From the NCBI RefSeq assembly GCF_050436995.1, contig NC_134774.1, positions 1,548,501-1,612,500 on the forward strand: a stretch of DNA of 64,000 nt. Direction: 5' to 3'. The notes below the pieces were generated by a model. It had not been told where the DNA came from and ran no database searches. It saw only the letters and a program-made list of their open reading frames with translations. The translations under genes were made by a program, and so were the position numbers. This document shows positions 22,401 to 28,732 of this stretch, piece after piece. Source of the DNA: Anticarsia gemmatalis. Lineage: Eukaryota > Arthropoda > Insecta > Lepidoptera > Erebidae. Position 1 is the stretch's first letter. Every line of letters starts with the position of its first letter.

Positions 22401-25189
22401 CGCGCTAATCTCAGGAACTACTGGTCCGATTTGAAAAATTCTTTCAGTGTCAAATAGCCAATTTATCGAGGAAGGTTATAGGCTATATAACATCACGCTA
22501 CGACCAATAGGAGCAGAGTACCAGTAAAAAATGTAACAAAGACGAGGAAAATTATGACTCATTCTCTCTTATGTGACTCAAGCGAAGATGCGCGGGTCAG
22601 CTAGTATATGATACTAGCTGACCCGCGCAACTTCGCTAGCGTTACATAAGCGTTAAAAAAATTCCCCGTTTTTGTAACATTTTTCACCCGTACTCTGCTC
22701 CAATGGGTAGTAGCGCGATGATATATAGCCTATAACCTTCCTCGATAAATGGACTATCTAACACTGAAAGAACTTTTCAAATCGGATCAGTAGTTTCTGA
22801 GATTAGCGCGTTCAAACAAACAAACTCCTCAGCTTTATAATATTAGTATTAGTATAGATGACTTACCCCCCGTTTTTGTGGTACATTTAGCGGTAGTTTA
22901 TCTATTCAATAGCGTTTAAACTCATATAAAAAAATTCACTATTGAATAGATAAACTACCGCTAAATGTACCTCAGAAACCGGGGGTATGTCAGTCAGTCA
23001 GTCACTTTTGGGTTAAACATATATATTTAAATTGCAAATTAACTAAGAATGTATGAAACAAACATGTATTTTACAAGTTCTTAAAATAACTTCGCCTACC
23101 TGTGTCTGTTTTCTGTCAGCGTACATTTATTAGTTAGTAACTTCCACTGTTTATATTAACTACGTTAAAAAATACTGCGCAAGAGAAAGACTGACGTATT
23201 ACTGCAAAGAATTTAACCTAATTTTTATAATTTTTTACCGACTTAAAAGAAAGGGGAAGGTTCTCAATTCGTTAGTATTTTAACATCGTTTTCAACAATT
23301 TAGACTTTAAAAGAAGGTTACCATTCGTAAATATTTTTTTATGAGACTGTATCAAACTTCTTTCTTTTAAAGACAGCTTCCCTCACTAAGAATTGCTCTT
23401 GCGTAGCGGGGACTTTTACAAATATACAAACAACGGACACAAAGTACAACCAGACCCGAAACAATTATTTGTAGATCGCACAAATAAATTGTTTCGTGTG
23501 GTAATCGAACCCACAACCACTGCGCCACGTAGGCAATTTAACAAAACTCCAGGCTACTTATTAAATTCGAAAATACCACAACTTTGCTCGACCCAGAAAT
23601 CAAACGCGAGACTCCATAATCAGTCGGATACACTATCGCGTTACAAAAGCAAACTACAAAATTCTTCTTCTTATCTTCTTATCGTATGGTTAGTGGTCAA
23701 CCTAGTGTCAAAGTTGTTCAAGCCGCCCGAAGGCCTTTGACGTGGCTTAACGACTGTTATCTTAATTGACAACAACCGGGACCGACTTTTTACGTGTCCT
23801 CCGAAGCACGGAGACGCTCAGTTTAAATACCACTATGCGGTCACCCATCTATAGAATGACCGCGCCAACGGTTGCTTAACCCACAGATCGTTTACCGACC
23901 GGTGAGCACAACTGGCTATGGGCGCCTCACTACAAAATTATCAGCAATTTTAACTTCAAAAAGATATTTTTCGAGTGTAAAAAAAATGGCTACCGTATTC
24001 TATTTTTTGCTGCATTTTACGACGGTTACATAAATCTTATAATTTGTTACACGTGGCTCTACAAATGTAGCATTGATGTTTTTTTGTAGGTTAAGTAGTA
24101 AAATTATCTGTTTGGAACTTTTTTAACTTAGTTTTTTTGGGATTTTTTTGTTGGGATTGAAGTTAGGACGCTGTTTTCAATATTTTCATGTATTAGTTGA
24201 CCCGTTTGATAATTTTTTTCGTGATTTAAGTTGAAACAATGATTCAATATTTGCATATACTCGTAACACAATCAAATCATTTATTCATTTAGGTCAAATA
24301 TTGACACTTATGATAGTCGTTACAATTACTGAATATACCACTAGCTCGGAAAAGGGGTACAGCCTTATGAGAAGAGCTAGGAAGAAACTCACGTTAACTA
24401 GTTAACCGGTTTGATTTAAAGTATTCTAAGTGCGCGCGATTTCTTTAAAAAGGACAATTTCAACTTCATACATTTTGTCACCACGCCAATACCATTGCGC
24501 CGGGAGGTCGTGGGTTCGATTCCCACACGGGGCAATTGAGTATTTGTGTGATCCACAAATGATTGTTTCGGGTCTGGCTGTGCTTTGTGTCCGTTGTTTG
24601 TATGTTTGTAAAAGTCCCCGCGATACAAGAGCAATTCTTAATGCAAGAATTGTCTTCAAAAAAAAGAGAAAAGTAAAAAGAATACATCGATTTTTTAAGA
24701 AAAAATAGTTTTTGTTCGATCCTGGGTCTTAAACTATCTAGCCTCATCAAAAGCCTTTCGGGTGGCTTGAACAACTTTGACACAAGGTTGACCACTAACC
24801 ATACGATAAGAAGAAGAATTATACTTCCGTATAACTTTCGAATTATGGGGACAAAAATTGTCCCCCGAACTAAGCGATACGCTTGGGTCTGTTAATAAAC
24901 TATGTTTTACAAAAAAGGTTTTTGAAAACATAGATAGCATTGAATAATTAAGAAATGCTGCTTACTTGCAAATTGACTATGGAAAAAAATGCAAAATTAT
25001 ATTTTTTTGTACAGTATAACCCAAAATTTCGTTACTTTCAAAATGTCTATCATCTTTTATCAATTCTTCTATATTAACTTATTCTTCTTTTAGCAGGTAA
25101 CAGCAGAGAAGAGAGGAAAGGGACGCACCGGCTGGCCACAACATGTCTGGGCTCTCGAACTAAAGAGCGAGCAGAATTTACAAACTTAA
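13400..25189 (+). CDS. Hand: Hand, bHLH transcription factor (whole coding span, five exons)
   Basis: The coding exons are 13400-13484, 14458-14541, 15055-15242, 18348-18479 and 25094 (or 25097)-25189, all with GT/AG junctions and matching phases. The product is 193 or 194 residues. It has a short acidic/aromatic N-terminus, the bHLH domain split between exons 3 and 4, and the C-terminal signature GRTGWPQHVWALELK that is diagnostic for HAND. Hand proteins act in the nucleus as E-box binding bHLH dimers in heart, haemocyte and visceral mesoderm development; this role comes from the family. ATG at 13400 is chosen because TAA precedes it directly in frame and an acceptor lies 6 bp upstream. All introns carry transposon copies. 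Confidence 0.95.
14458..14541 (+). CDS. Hand: Hand coding exon 2
   Basis: The acceptor is TCTCTTTAACAG. The exon completes Gly and encodes YEEVQMSNDPYDTYHHSMNH and on to APNNT, leaving one base before GTATGT. It is 84 nt, so a multiple of three with phase 1-1: skipping it would keep the frame. Confidence 0.9.
14555..14775 (-). mobile_element. 5S rRNA-like SINE in Hand intron 2
   Basis: Minus-strand copy starting 13 bp after the splice donor. The plus reading has TCGTATGGTTAGTGGTCAAC, GAGGTCACCCATC and GCTTAAATCGCAGACCG, the inverse of the 5S-like head. It is diverged. Confidence 0.6.
14797..14885 (-). mobile_element. SINE type 2 fragment
   Basis: It shares ACACATGGTCATTTGATTCC and CAGATAACTGATAAACATAC with the copy at 51843. 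It is truncated. Confidence 0.6.
14918..15020 (+). mobile_element. tRNA-derived SINE type 1, 3' fragment
   Basis: Only the body and tail are present (TTTCGAGTCTGTTTGTACTT, then GTCCCCGCGACACAAGACCA). It ends about 35 bp before the acceptor of Hand exon 3. Confidence 0.7.
15055..15242 (+). CDS. Hand: Hand coding exon 3 (basic region, helix 1, loop)
   Basis: The acceptor is TTTTTTATTCCTAG. It encodes GLECDLQTLPLRYDRPAPSF, then VAKRRTTANKKERRRTQSIN, then TAFSDLRDCIPNVPPDTKLS and K. The basic region KKERRRTQSIN and the loop PNVPPDTKLSK are the HAND signature. The donor is AAG before GTAAAT. Confidence 0.97.
15283..15547 (+). mobile_element. Lep1-type Helitron in Hand intron 3
   Basis: It begins TCTATACTAATATTAAG and ends GTTGCGCGGGTCAGCTAT. 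The usual final CTAG has become CTAT, so the copy is probably old. Confidence 0.75.
15548..17846. other. Hand intron 3, mixed repeats and unassigned AT-rich sequence
   Basis: Fragments of a tRNA-like SINE type 4 lie at about 16245-16340 and 16365-16590 (phrases CCACTGCTGGGCAAGGGTCT and CACGATGTTTTCCTTCACC). A repeat piece with CTGTCTGTCTGTCTCC lies near 16963-17060. No exon or RNA gene is recognised in the rest. Confidence 0.5.
17848..18090 (-). mobile_element. 5S rRNA-like SINE in Hand intron 3
   Basis: Well-preserved minus-strand copy. In minus reading it has GATCTGTGGGTTAAGCAACC, GCGCGGTTATTCC and GATGGGTGACCGC. The tail half matches the family. It lies about 260 bp before the exon 4 acceptor. 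Confidence 0.75.
18348..18479 (+). CDS. Hand: Hand coding exon 4 (helix 2 and following)
   Basis: The acceptor is TTTTGTTGTTAG. It encodes IKTLRLATSYISYLLKVLET (helix 2), then DGEPAGGFRADLHHTPPRRR and AEGA. The donor is GCC before GTGAGT. It is phase 0 on both sides and 132 nt long. Confidence 0.95.
18505..18712 (-). mobile_element. SINE type 1 fused to a 5S-like SINE fragment
   Basis: A minus-strand type 1 SINE (AACTCCCGCACTAAGAATTG to CACTGCGCCACAGAGA) runs directly into the head of a 5S-like SINE (GATCGTTTACCGACCGGTGA). It could be a composite or nested insertion. Confidence 0.65.
18857..19072. mobile_element. Palindromic MITE (ACACAATTGATAAAAG family), one arm eroded
   Basis: The arms read TTCGATTATTTTTTCATATG, AAACCAACACAATTGATAAA and the inverse, around a loop of about 25 bp near 18960. 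The right arm diverges beyond AACTAGTG. The complete relative is at 52503-52728. Confidence 0.7.
19090..19338 (-). mobile_element. Lep1-type Helitron in Hand intron 4
   Basis: It begins CTAGCTGACCCGCGCAACTT and ends TATAATATTAGTATAG. The core is intact. Confidence 0.8.
19554..19875 (-). mobile_element. Second Helitron-like family (GACCCGGCAAACGTTGTTTT)
   Basis: It starts CTAGCTGACCCGGCAAACGT and contains AAAATAGATGTTGGCCGATT, TCATGAGAATCGATCAAGCC and AAAATCGGTCCAGTCGTTCA. The end is Helitron-like (CTAG), with a different body from Lep1. Other copies are at about 29395-29713, 44290 and 47041. Confidence 0.6.
19889..20045. mobile_element. Mariner-type MITE, truncated
   Basis: The left inverted repeat (TGTCGGGGAAAAAGTCTTTT) and internal part (CTCGATATTTGGTTACCTCA) are present. 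The right end is interrupted by a CCGGATGCAGCTG-family repeat at 20046. Confidence 0.65.
20046..20205. repeat. CCGGATGCAGCTG-family repeat, two pieces in opposite orientation
   Basis: 20046-20117 is a minus-strand piece (CAGCTGCATCCGGTGAGACT). 20118-20205 is a plus-strand piece (TTAGACTTTCAAGTTTCTGA to ACGTGCCTTCCGAAAC). Confidence 0.55.
20212..20425. mobile_element. Mariner-type MITE
   Basis: The ends are TTAGTTCGGGGAAAAGGTCT and the inverse TTTTCCCCGACCTAA, flanked by TA, with the inner phrase AATATCGAGCTTTTTTGTGT. Confidence 0.75.
20455..20525 (+). mobile_element. tRNA-derived SINE type 1, head only
   Basis: It runs from CCTCCGTGGTGCAGTGGTTT to GTCGTGGGTTTGATTCCC. The body is missing. 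Confidence 0.65.
20725..20930 (-). mobile_element. Lep1-type Helitron, 3' end missing
   Basis: The body from TCCCCGTTTTTGTGACATTT to TAATATTAGTATAGA is present, but no CTAG end or hairpin precedes it. Confidence 0.65.
20931..22040. other. Hand intron 4, unassigned
   Basis: AT-rich sequence without a recognised exon or transposon end. A homopolymeric C-rich patch (ACCCCCCCTCCCCCCCCAC) is at 21610-21628. Confidence 0.5.
22043..22275 (-). mobile_element. 5S-like SINE, diverged or recombined head
   Basis: The tail half is typical (TCGTATGGTTAGTGGTCAAC), but the head part reads GGTGACCCCATCTACAG and then GCTTAACCTCAGAGATCGATC, as in the CCGGATGCAGCTG repeats. This suggests that the two families share or exchange the end. 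Confidence 0.5.
22312..22604 (+). mobile_element. Lep1-type Helitron with repeated 5' end
   Basis: The 5' end repeats TCTATACTAA about five times before TATTATAAAGCTGAAGAG; the 3' end is CTAG after the hairpin. Confidence 0.8.
22614..22857 (-). mobile_element. Lep1-type Helitron, tail-to-tail with the previous copy
   Basis: It starts CTAGCTGACCCGCGCAACTT only 9 bp after the CTAG of the plus-strand copy, and ends TATTAGTATAGA. The two 3' hairpins face each other. Confidence 0.8.
22865..22986. mobile_element. Short palindromic MITE (CCCCCGGTTTCTGAGGTAC type)
   Basis: The arms contain GTACATTTAGCGGTAGTTTA and TCTATTCAATAG with the exact inverse after a loop of about 25 bp. It ends in CCGGGGGTA. 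Relatives are at 25703, 27850 and 62470. Confidence 0.8.
23371..23537 (-). mobile_element. tRNA-derived SINE type 1, internal deletion
   Basis: The family body (GACAGCTTCCCTCACTAAGA) and head (ACCACTGCGCCACGTAGGC) are present, but the part between box B and box A is shortened. Confidence 0.7.
23673..23929 (-). mobile_element. 5S rRNA-like SINE with TTC-rich end
   Basis: It begins with the inverted tail TTCTTCTTCTTATC and ends TATGGGCGCCTCA. In minus reading the head has GTTAAGCAACC, GCGCGGTCATTC and GATGGGTGACCGC. Confidence 0.75.
24479..24655 (+). mobile_element. tRNA-derived SINE type 1, 5' head clipped
   Basis: It starts at CACCACGCCAATACCATTGC; box B GTGGGTTCGATTCCCAC and the body are intact. 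Confidence 0.75.
24743..24815 (+). mobile_element. 5S-like SINE, 3' tail fragment
   Basis: It holds only CATCAAAAGCCTTTCGGGTG to AACCATACGATAAGAAGAAG. Confidence 0.65.
25094..25189 (+). CDS. Hand: Hand last coding exon
   Basis: The frame after the acceptor encodes VTAEKRGKGRTGWPQHVWAL, then ELKSEQNLQT and TAA. GRTGWPQHVWALELK is the conserved HAND C-terminus. The acceptor is a NAGNAG pair (TTTTAGCAG), so the exon may start at 25094 with an extra Gln or at 25097; both keep the frame. Confidence 0.95.
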   Translation, partial: QVTAEKRGKGRTGWPQHVWALELKSEQNLQT

Positions 25190-25370
25190 TTGACCATAAA
25201 TATTTTGAATTGAAAATATGAGAAGCTATATTATACGGTTAAATTGTGAACCTCTTCCGTCTGAAGTCGATAGCAACGGAAGTAGGTAATTAGTCCTAGA
25301 TTTACGGCCTATAAATAATTGTATAATAACTGATGCCGAACTTAAACGCGATATACCTGTATATAAATAA

Positions 25371-25628
25371 CTAGCTGACCGGCGCAACTTCGCTTGCGTC
25401 ACATAAGAGAGAATGGGTGAAATTTTTCCCCGTTTTTGTAACATAAATTACTGGTACTCTGCTCCTTTTGGTCGTAGCGTGATGATATATAGCCTATGTC
25501 CTTTCTCGGGTATCAAAATATCTCCATACCAAATTTCATGCAAATTGGTTCAGTAGTTTAGGCGTGATTGAGTAGCAGACAGACAGACAGACAGACAGAG
25601 TTACTTTCGCATTTATAATATTAGTATG
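25371..25628 (-). mobile_element. Lep1-related Helitron, CAGA subtype
   Basis: It starts CTAGCTGACCGGCGCAACTT, contains CAAATTTCATGCAAATTGGT and a short CAGA run, and ends TTATAATATTAGTATGA. Same subtype as 5889. Confidence 0.75.
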
Positions 25629-25702
25629 AAAGTATGAATATGAATATGAATTATTACTGCTGGGCATAGGTCGTCTCCCAAATGAGGGATGGGTTAGTCC
25701 TT

Positions 25703-25826
25703 AACCCCCGGTTTCTGAGGTATCTTTAGCGGTAGTTTATCTATTCAATAGCGTTTTTTTTATTTGAGTTTTAACGCTATTGAATATATAAACTACCATT
25801 AAAGATACCTCAGAAACCGGGGGTTA
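25703..25826. mobile_element. Short palindromic MITE (CCCCCGGTTTCTGAGGTA type)
   Basis: The near-perfect arms are AACCCCCGGTTTCTGAGGTA and TCTTTAGCGGTAGTTTATCT with their inverse. It lies inside a SINE-like repeat (GGGATGGGTTAGTCCTTAA), whose sequence resumes after it, so it is a nested insertion duplicating TTA. Confidence 0.8.
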
Positions 25827-26062
25827 GTCCACAGTGACTAAGGGCTGGTTCAGGACTTCGCATCCCTCAAGAAATGTATTATTAAATTAAATTTTAATGT
25901 AAATCGTATTTAAACCTACCTAAAATGTTTATTAAATGTAATTAGAATATTGCAGTTGGTATGTCTTACCACGCTAGTGGTCGGTGGTTCGAATCCGAGG
26001 CAACACGATTCTCTTCACCGTTATAACAAGTGATCATTGTTTCTAATACACACATTTGATTT

Positions 26063-26330
26063 GAGGCGCCCATAGCCAGTTGCGCTCACCGGTCGGTAAA
26101 CGATCTGTGGGTTAAGCAACCCTTGGCGCGGTCATTCTATAGATGGGTGACCGCATAGTGGTATTTGAACTGGGCGTCTCCGTGCTTCGGAGGGCACGTA
26201 AAAAGTCGGTCCCGGCTGTTGTCTACTAAGATAACAGTCGTTAAGCCATGTCAAAGGCCTTCGGGCGGCTTGAACAACTTTGACACTAGGTTGACCACTA
26301 ACCATACGATAAGAAGAAGAAGAAGAATAC
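26063..26330 (+). mobile_element. 5S rRNA-like SINE, best preserved copy
   Basis: The order is GGCGCCCATAGCCAGTTGCG, ACGATCTGTGGGTTAAGCAA, CGCGGTCATTCTATAGATGG, GTGACCGCATAGTGG, then the tail with GGCTTGAACAACTTTGACAC and a final (AAG)n. The middle phrases match the 5S rRNA internal control region in order and spacing. Confidence 0.8.
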
Positions 26331-26679
26331 ACACATCACTCGGACAAGTCATTGTGTGTGTTGAACCACTCGGCTATCACTGCTTTAGTATTTATAAATA
26401 GTTAAATTATTGATCTTATAATAGTATTAAAAATATAAAAAAAATATTATATTCATACTGTCTTATTACTAAACGTAGGGTCGTAAGACAGTTTTAGAGT
26501 AAGATAATCATGTTATGTACTTAATTTAAATTGTACCAAAGACTTAGTGAAAATATATAATAATTATTGTAAATAGGTAATAGTTGTTTTATTTGAAATT
26601 TCCTGAAAAACATTTTTTTCTTTCTTTCTTATACGTAAGGACACTGCAAGAAAGAAGCAAATAAGTTTGTAGGAATCAG

Positions 26680-26935
26680 CTTCCAGTCTCACCGGATGCA
26701 GCTGAATACCAGTATTTTACATGGAGCGACTGTCTATCTGACCTCCACAACACAGTTACCTGGGCTATAACACGATACTCGGTAAGACTGGTTGTCAGAC
26801 TTTCAAGCTTCTGACTACAGGTTTTTGCTTTTCCTTTTATTTGCCTTCCGAAACATGGAGGAACTCGATATGTTCAATATGGTCACCCATCCGTAATCTG
26901 ATCCATGTGGTTGTTGTTACTTAGCTTCGAGCTCC
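26680..26935 (+). repeat. Dispersed lepidopteran repeat (CCGGATGCAGCTG family)
   Basis: It runs from CTTCCAGTCTCACCGGATGC through TGTCTATCTGACCTCCACAA and TTGCCTTCCGAAACATGGAG to TTACTTAGCTTCGAGCTCC. Confidence 0.65.
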
Positions 26936-26947
26936 TCTTCCATTATA

Positions 26948-27161
26948 TTAGGTCGGGGAAAGAGTCTTTTCGCATTATAGTATGTATGAACTTGTAATAA
27001 AATCTCTTTGGCTTCAAGAATCACAAATGAGTACACGTTTCATTAGGTCTCTTTCAGTGAGCTCGTGAGGTACCCAAATATCGAGCTTTTTTGTGTAGAG
27101 AAAAGATTTTATTACAAGTTCATACATACTATAATGCGAAAGGACTTTTTCCCCGACCTAA
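26948..27161. mobile_element. Mariner-type MITE
   Basis: The ends TTAGGTCGGGGAAAGAGTCT and TTTTTCCCCGACCTAA are flanked by TA. This is the clearest copy, about 214 bp. Confidence 0.85.
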
Positions 27162-27400
27162 TATTATACTCTTCAACCTACATATTTTCGTGTAAATATC
27201 TCTAAATTTATATAAAGTACATCCTCGCTTCCTTCAAGCGCGTGGCACACCACATGGCCCGGATACCACCGCGTAAACATTATATTATAGCCCAACCTGT
27301 GGCGGGCTATTTATAGCCTACCTTCTTCCCGCCATTCCGCCTGTTTTGAGAGAATTTACCGGGATAAAAAGTATTTTATATGTTAATTATGTTAAAAAGA

Positions 27401-27651
27401 CTAGCTGACCCGCTCAACTTCGCTTGCGTCACATAAGAGAAAAAGGGTCAACATTTTCTCCGCTTTCGTAAAAAAAATACTGGGACTCTGCTCTTATTGG
27501 TCGTAGTGATGATATGTAGCTTATAGCTTTCCTCGATAAATGGGCTATCTAACACTGAATGAATTTTTCAAATCGGGTCAGTAGTTCCTGAGATTAGCGC
27601 GTTCAAACAAACAAACAAACAAACTCTTCAGCTTTATAATATTAGTATAGA
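27401..27651 (-). mobile_element. Lep1-type Helitron
   Basis: It begins CTAGCTGACCCGCTCAACTT and ends TATAATATTAGTATAGA; core present. Confidence 0.8.
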
Positions 27652-27689
27652 AGTATAGATTAGTATAGATGGTGAGATAAACTACCACG

Positions 27690-28016
27690 AAAGTATCATG
27701 TTATAACCCAGGTAACTGTGTTGTGGAGGTCAGATAGACAGTCGCTCCATGTAAGACACTGGTATTCAGCTGCATCCGGTGAGACTGGAAGCAGACTCCA
27801 ACATAGTTTGGAAAAAAAAGGCTAAGTTGATATTTATATAGATAAACTACCGCCAAATGTACCCCAGAAACCGGGGGTAAATCGGTCAAAAAGGGTTGAA
27901 CAGATTTAGTCAAAATTCGGCACACAGATACATAATATTGACACAGTTTTATATGAGTTTATACGCTATTGAATAGATAAACTACCGATAAATGTACTCA
28001 GAAACCGGGAGTAAGT
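27690..28016. repeat. Composite: CCGGATGCAGCTG repeat inside or beside a split palindromic MITE
   Basis: 27690-27830 is a minus-strand CCGGATGCAGCTG repeat. Half-arms of the CCCCCGGTTTCTG MITE follow at 27840-27880 (TAAACTACCGCCAAATGTAC, then CCGGGGGTAA) and 27950-28013, out of the usual palindromic order. Confidence 0.5.
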
Positions 28017-28306
28017 CATTTTAAAAATAGGTAGGTATGAGATTCTACAATATAAATTTATGAGAGAGTAAAGATGGATGGATGTTTGATATTCGTTTAC
28101 GCATCAGAAATACACATTCTTTTCGTTTCATAAATTTCCTATTAGATGTATTTATCAAGAAACGATCCCTTAAAACAGCGGTAACTTTAAGATAAGGTTT
28201 GCTATTGAGAGAGCTTGGGTTCGAATCCCATCTTGCAAATAACTTTTTTTTTTTTGCTTTTTAAAGAGTAAAAGCTAAATGAAACCTGTAATTAACAGTA
28301 TTGTAA

Positions 28307-28453
28307 CCCTCTTATTCATAAACACACTATAAATCGATTTTGGTTAAAAAGCTACCATAATATGTTTTCTCTTTTTCACTTCGCTAAGGAGTGAAAGAAA
28401 CAAAACAAATTATAAGCCTTTCATAACTTCATATATTTTTATGAATAAGAGGG
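28307..28453. mobile_element. Small MITE with CCCTCTTATTCATAAA ends
   Basis: The terminal repeats CCCTCTTATTCATAAA and TTTATGAATAAGAGGG flank 115 bp with CTTTTTCACTTCGCTAAGGA. An inverted relative lies near 48540-48691. It sits about 200 bp upstream of the giant gene's TATA box. Confidence 0.7.
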
Positions 28454-28658
28454 TGTTTTACATTAATTTAAAAAAAAATGCAACATTACTCTTTTTCAAA
28501 GTCGGTTAAAATACGCAACTGCAGCTGCTACTATTTATTCATTATTATTAAGACGTTACACTTTTAATTGTATACAAATAAATATATAAAATAAATAATA
28601 GTATTTTATAAAAATATTTGTACAAGTGTTGAAAAGAAAATTCTTTTGTATGCGTTAG

Positions 28659-28695
28659 TATAAAATGCAAGGAATTGCATTGGAAGATATTCAGT
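28659..28695 (+). promoter_or_regulatory. Core promoter of the giant silk-like gene (TATA box and initiator)
   Basis: TATAAAA at 28659-28665 is followed, about 32 bp on, by an arthropod initiator-type TCAGT at 28691-28695. A start near 28693 would leave a leader of only about 7 nt before ATG at 28700, so the true start may be slightly upstream. Confidence 0.6.
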
Positions 28696-28699
28696 GAAA

Positions 28700-28732
28700 A
28701 TGAAAGTTCTTTCTGTGCTGCTTTTTATAGTG
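28700..28732 (+). CDS. Giant silk-like gene, exon 1 (signal peptide start)
   Basis: ATG AAA GTT and on encode MKVLSVLLFIV, then the donor GTAAGT. Phase 0. Confidence 0.85.

Noticed and set aside
26090..26160. Possible 5S rRNA gene
   Set aside because: Only the internal control region resembles 5S rRNA; the flanks do not, and the unit is repeated with a SINE-type tail.
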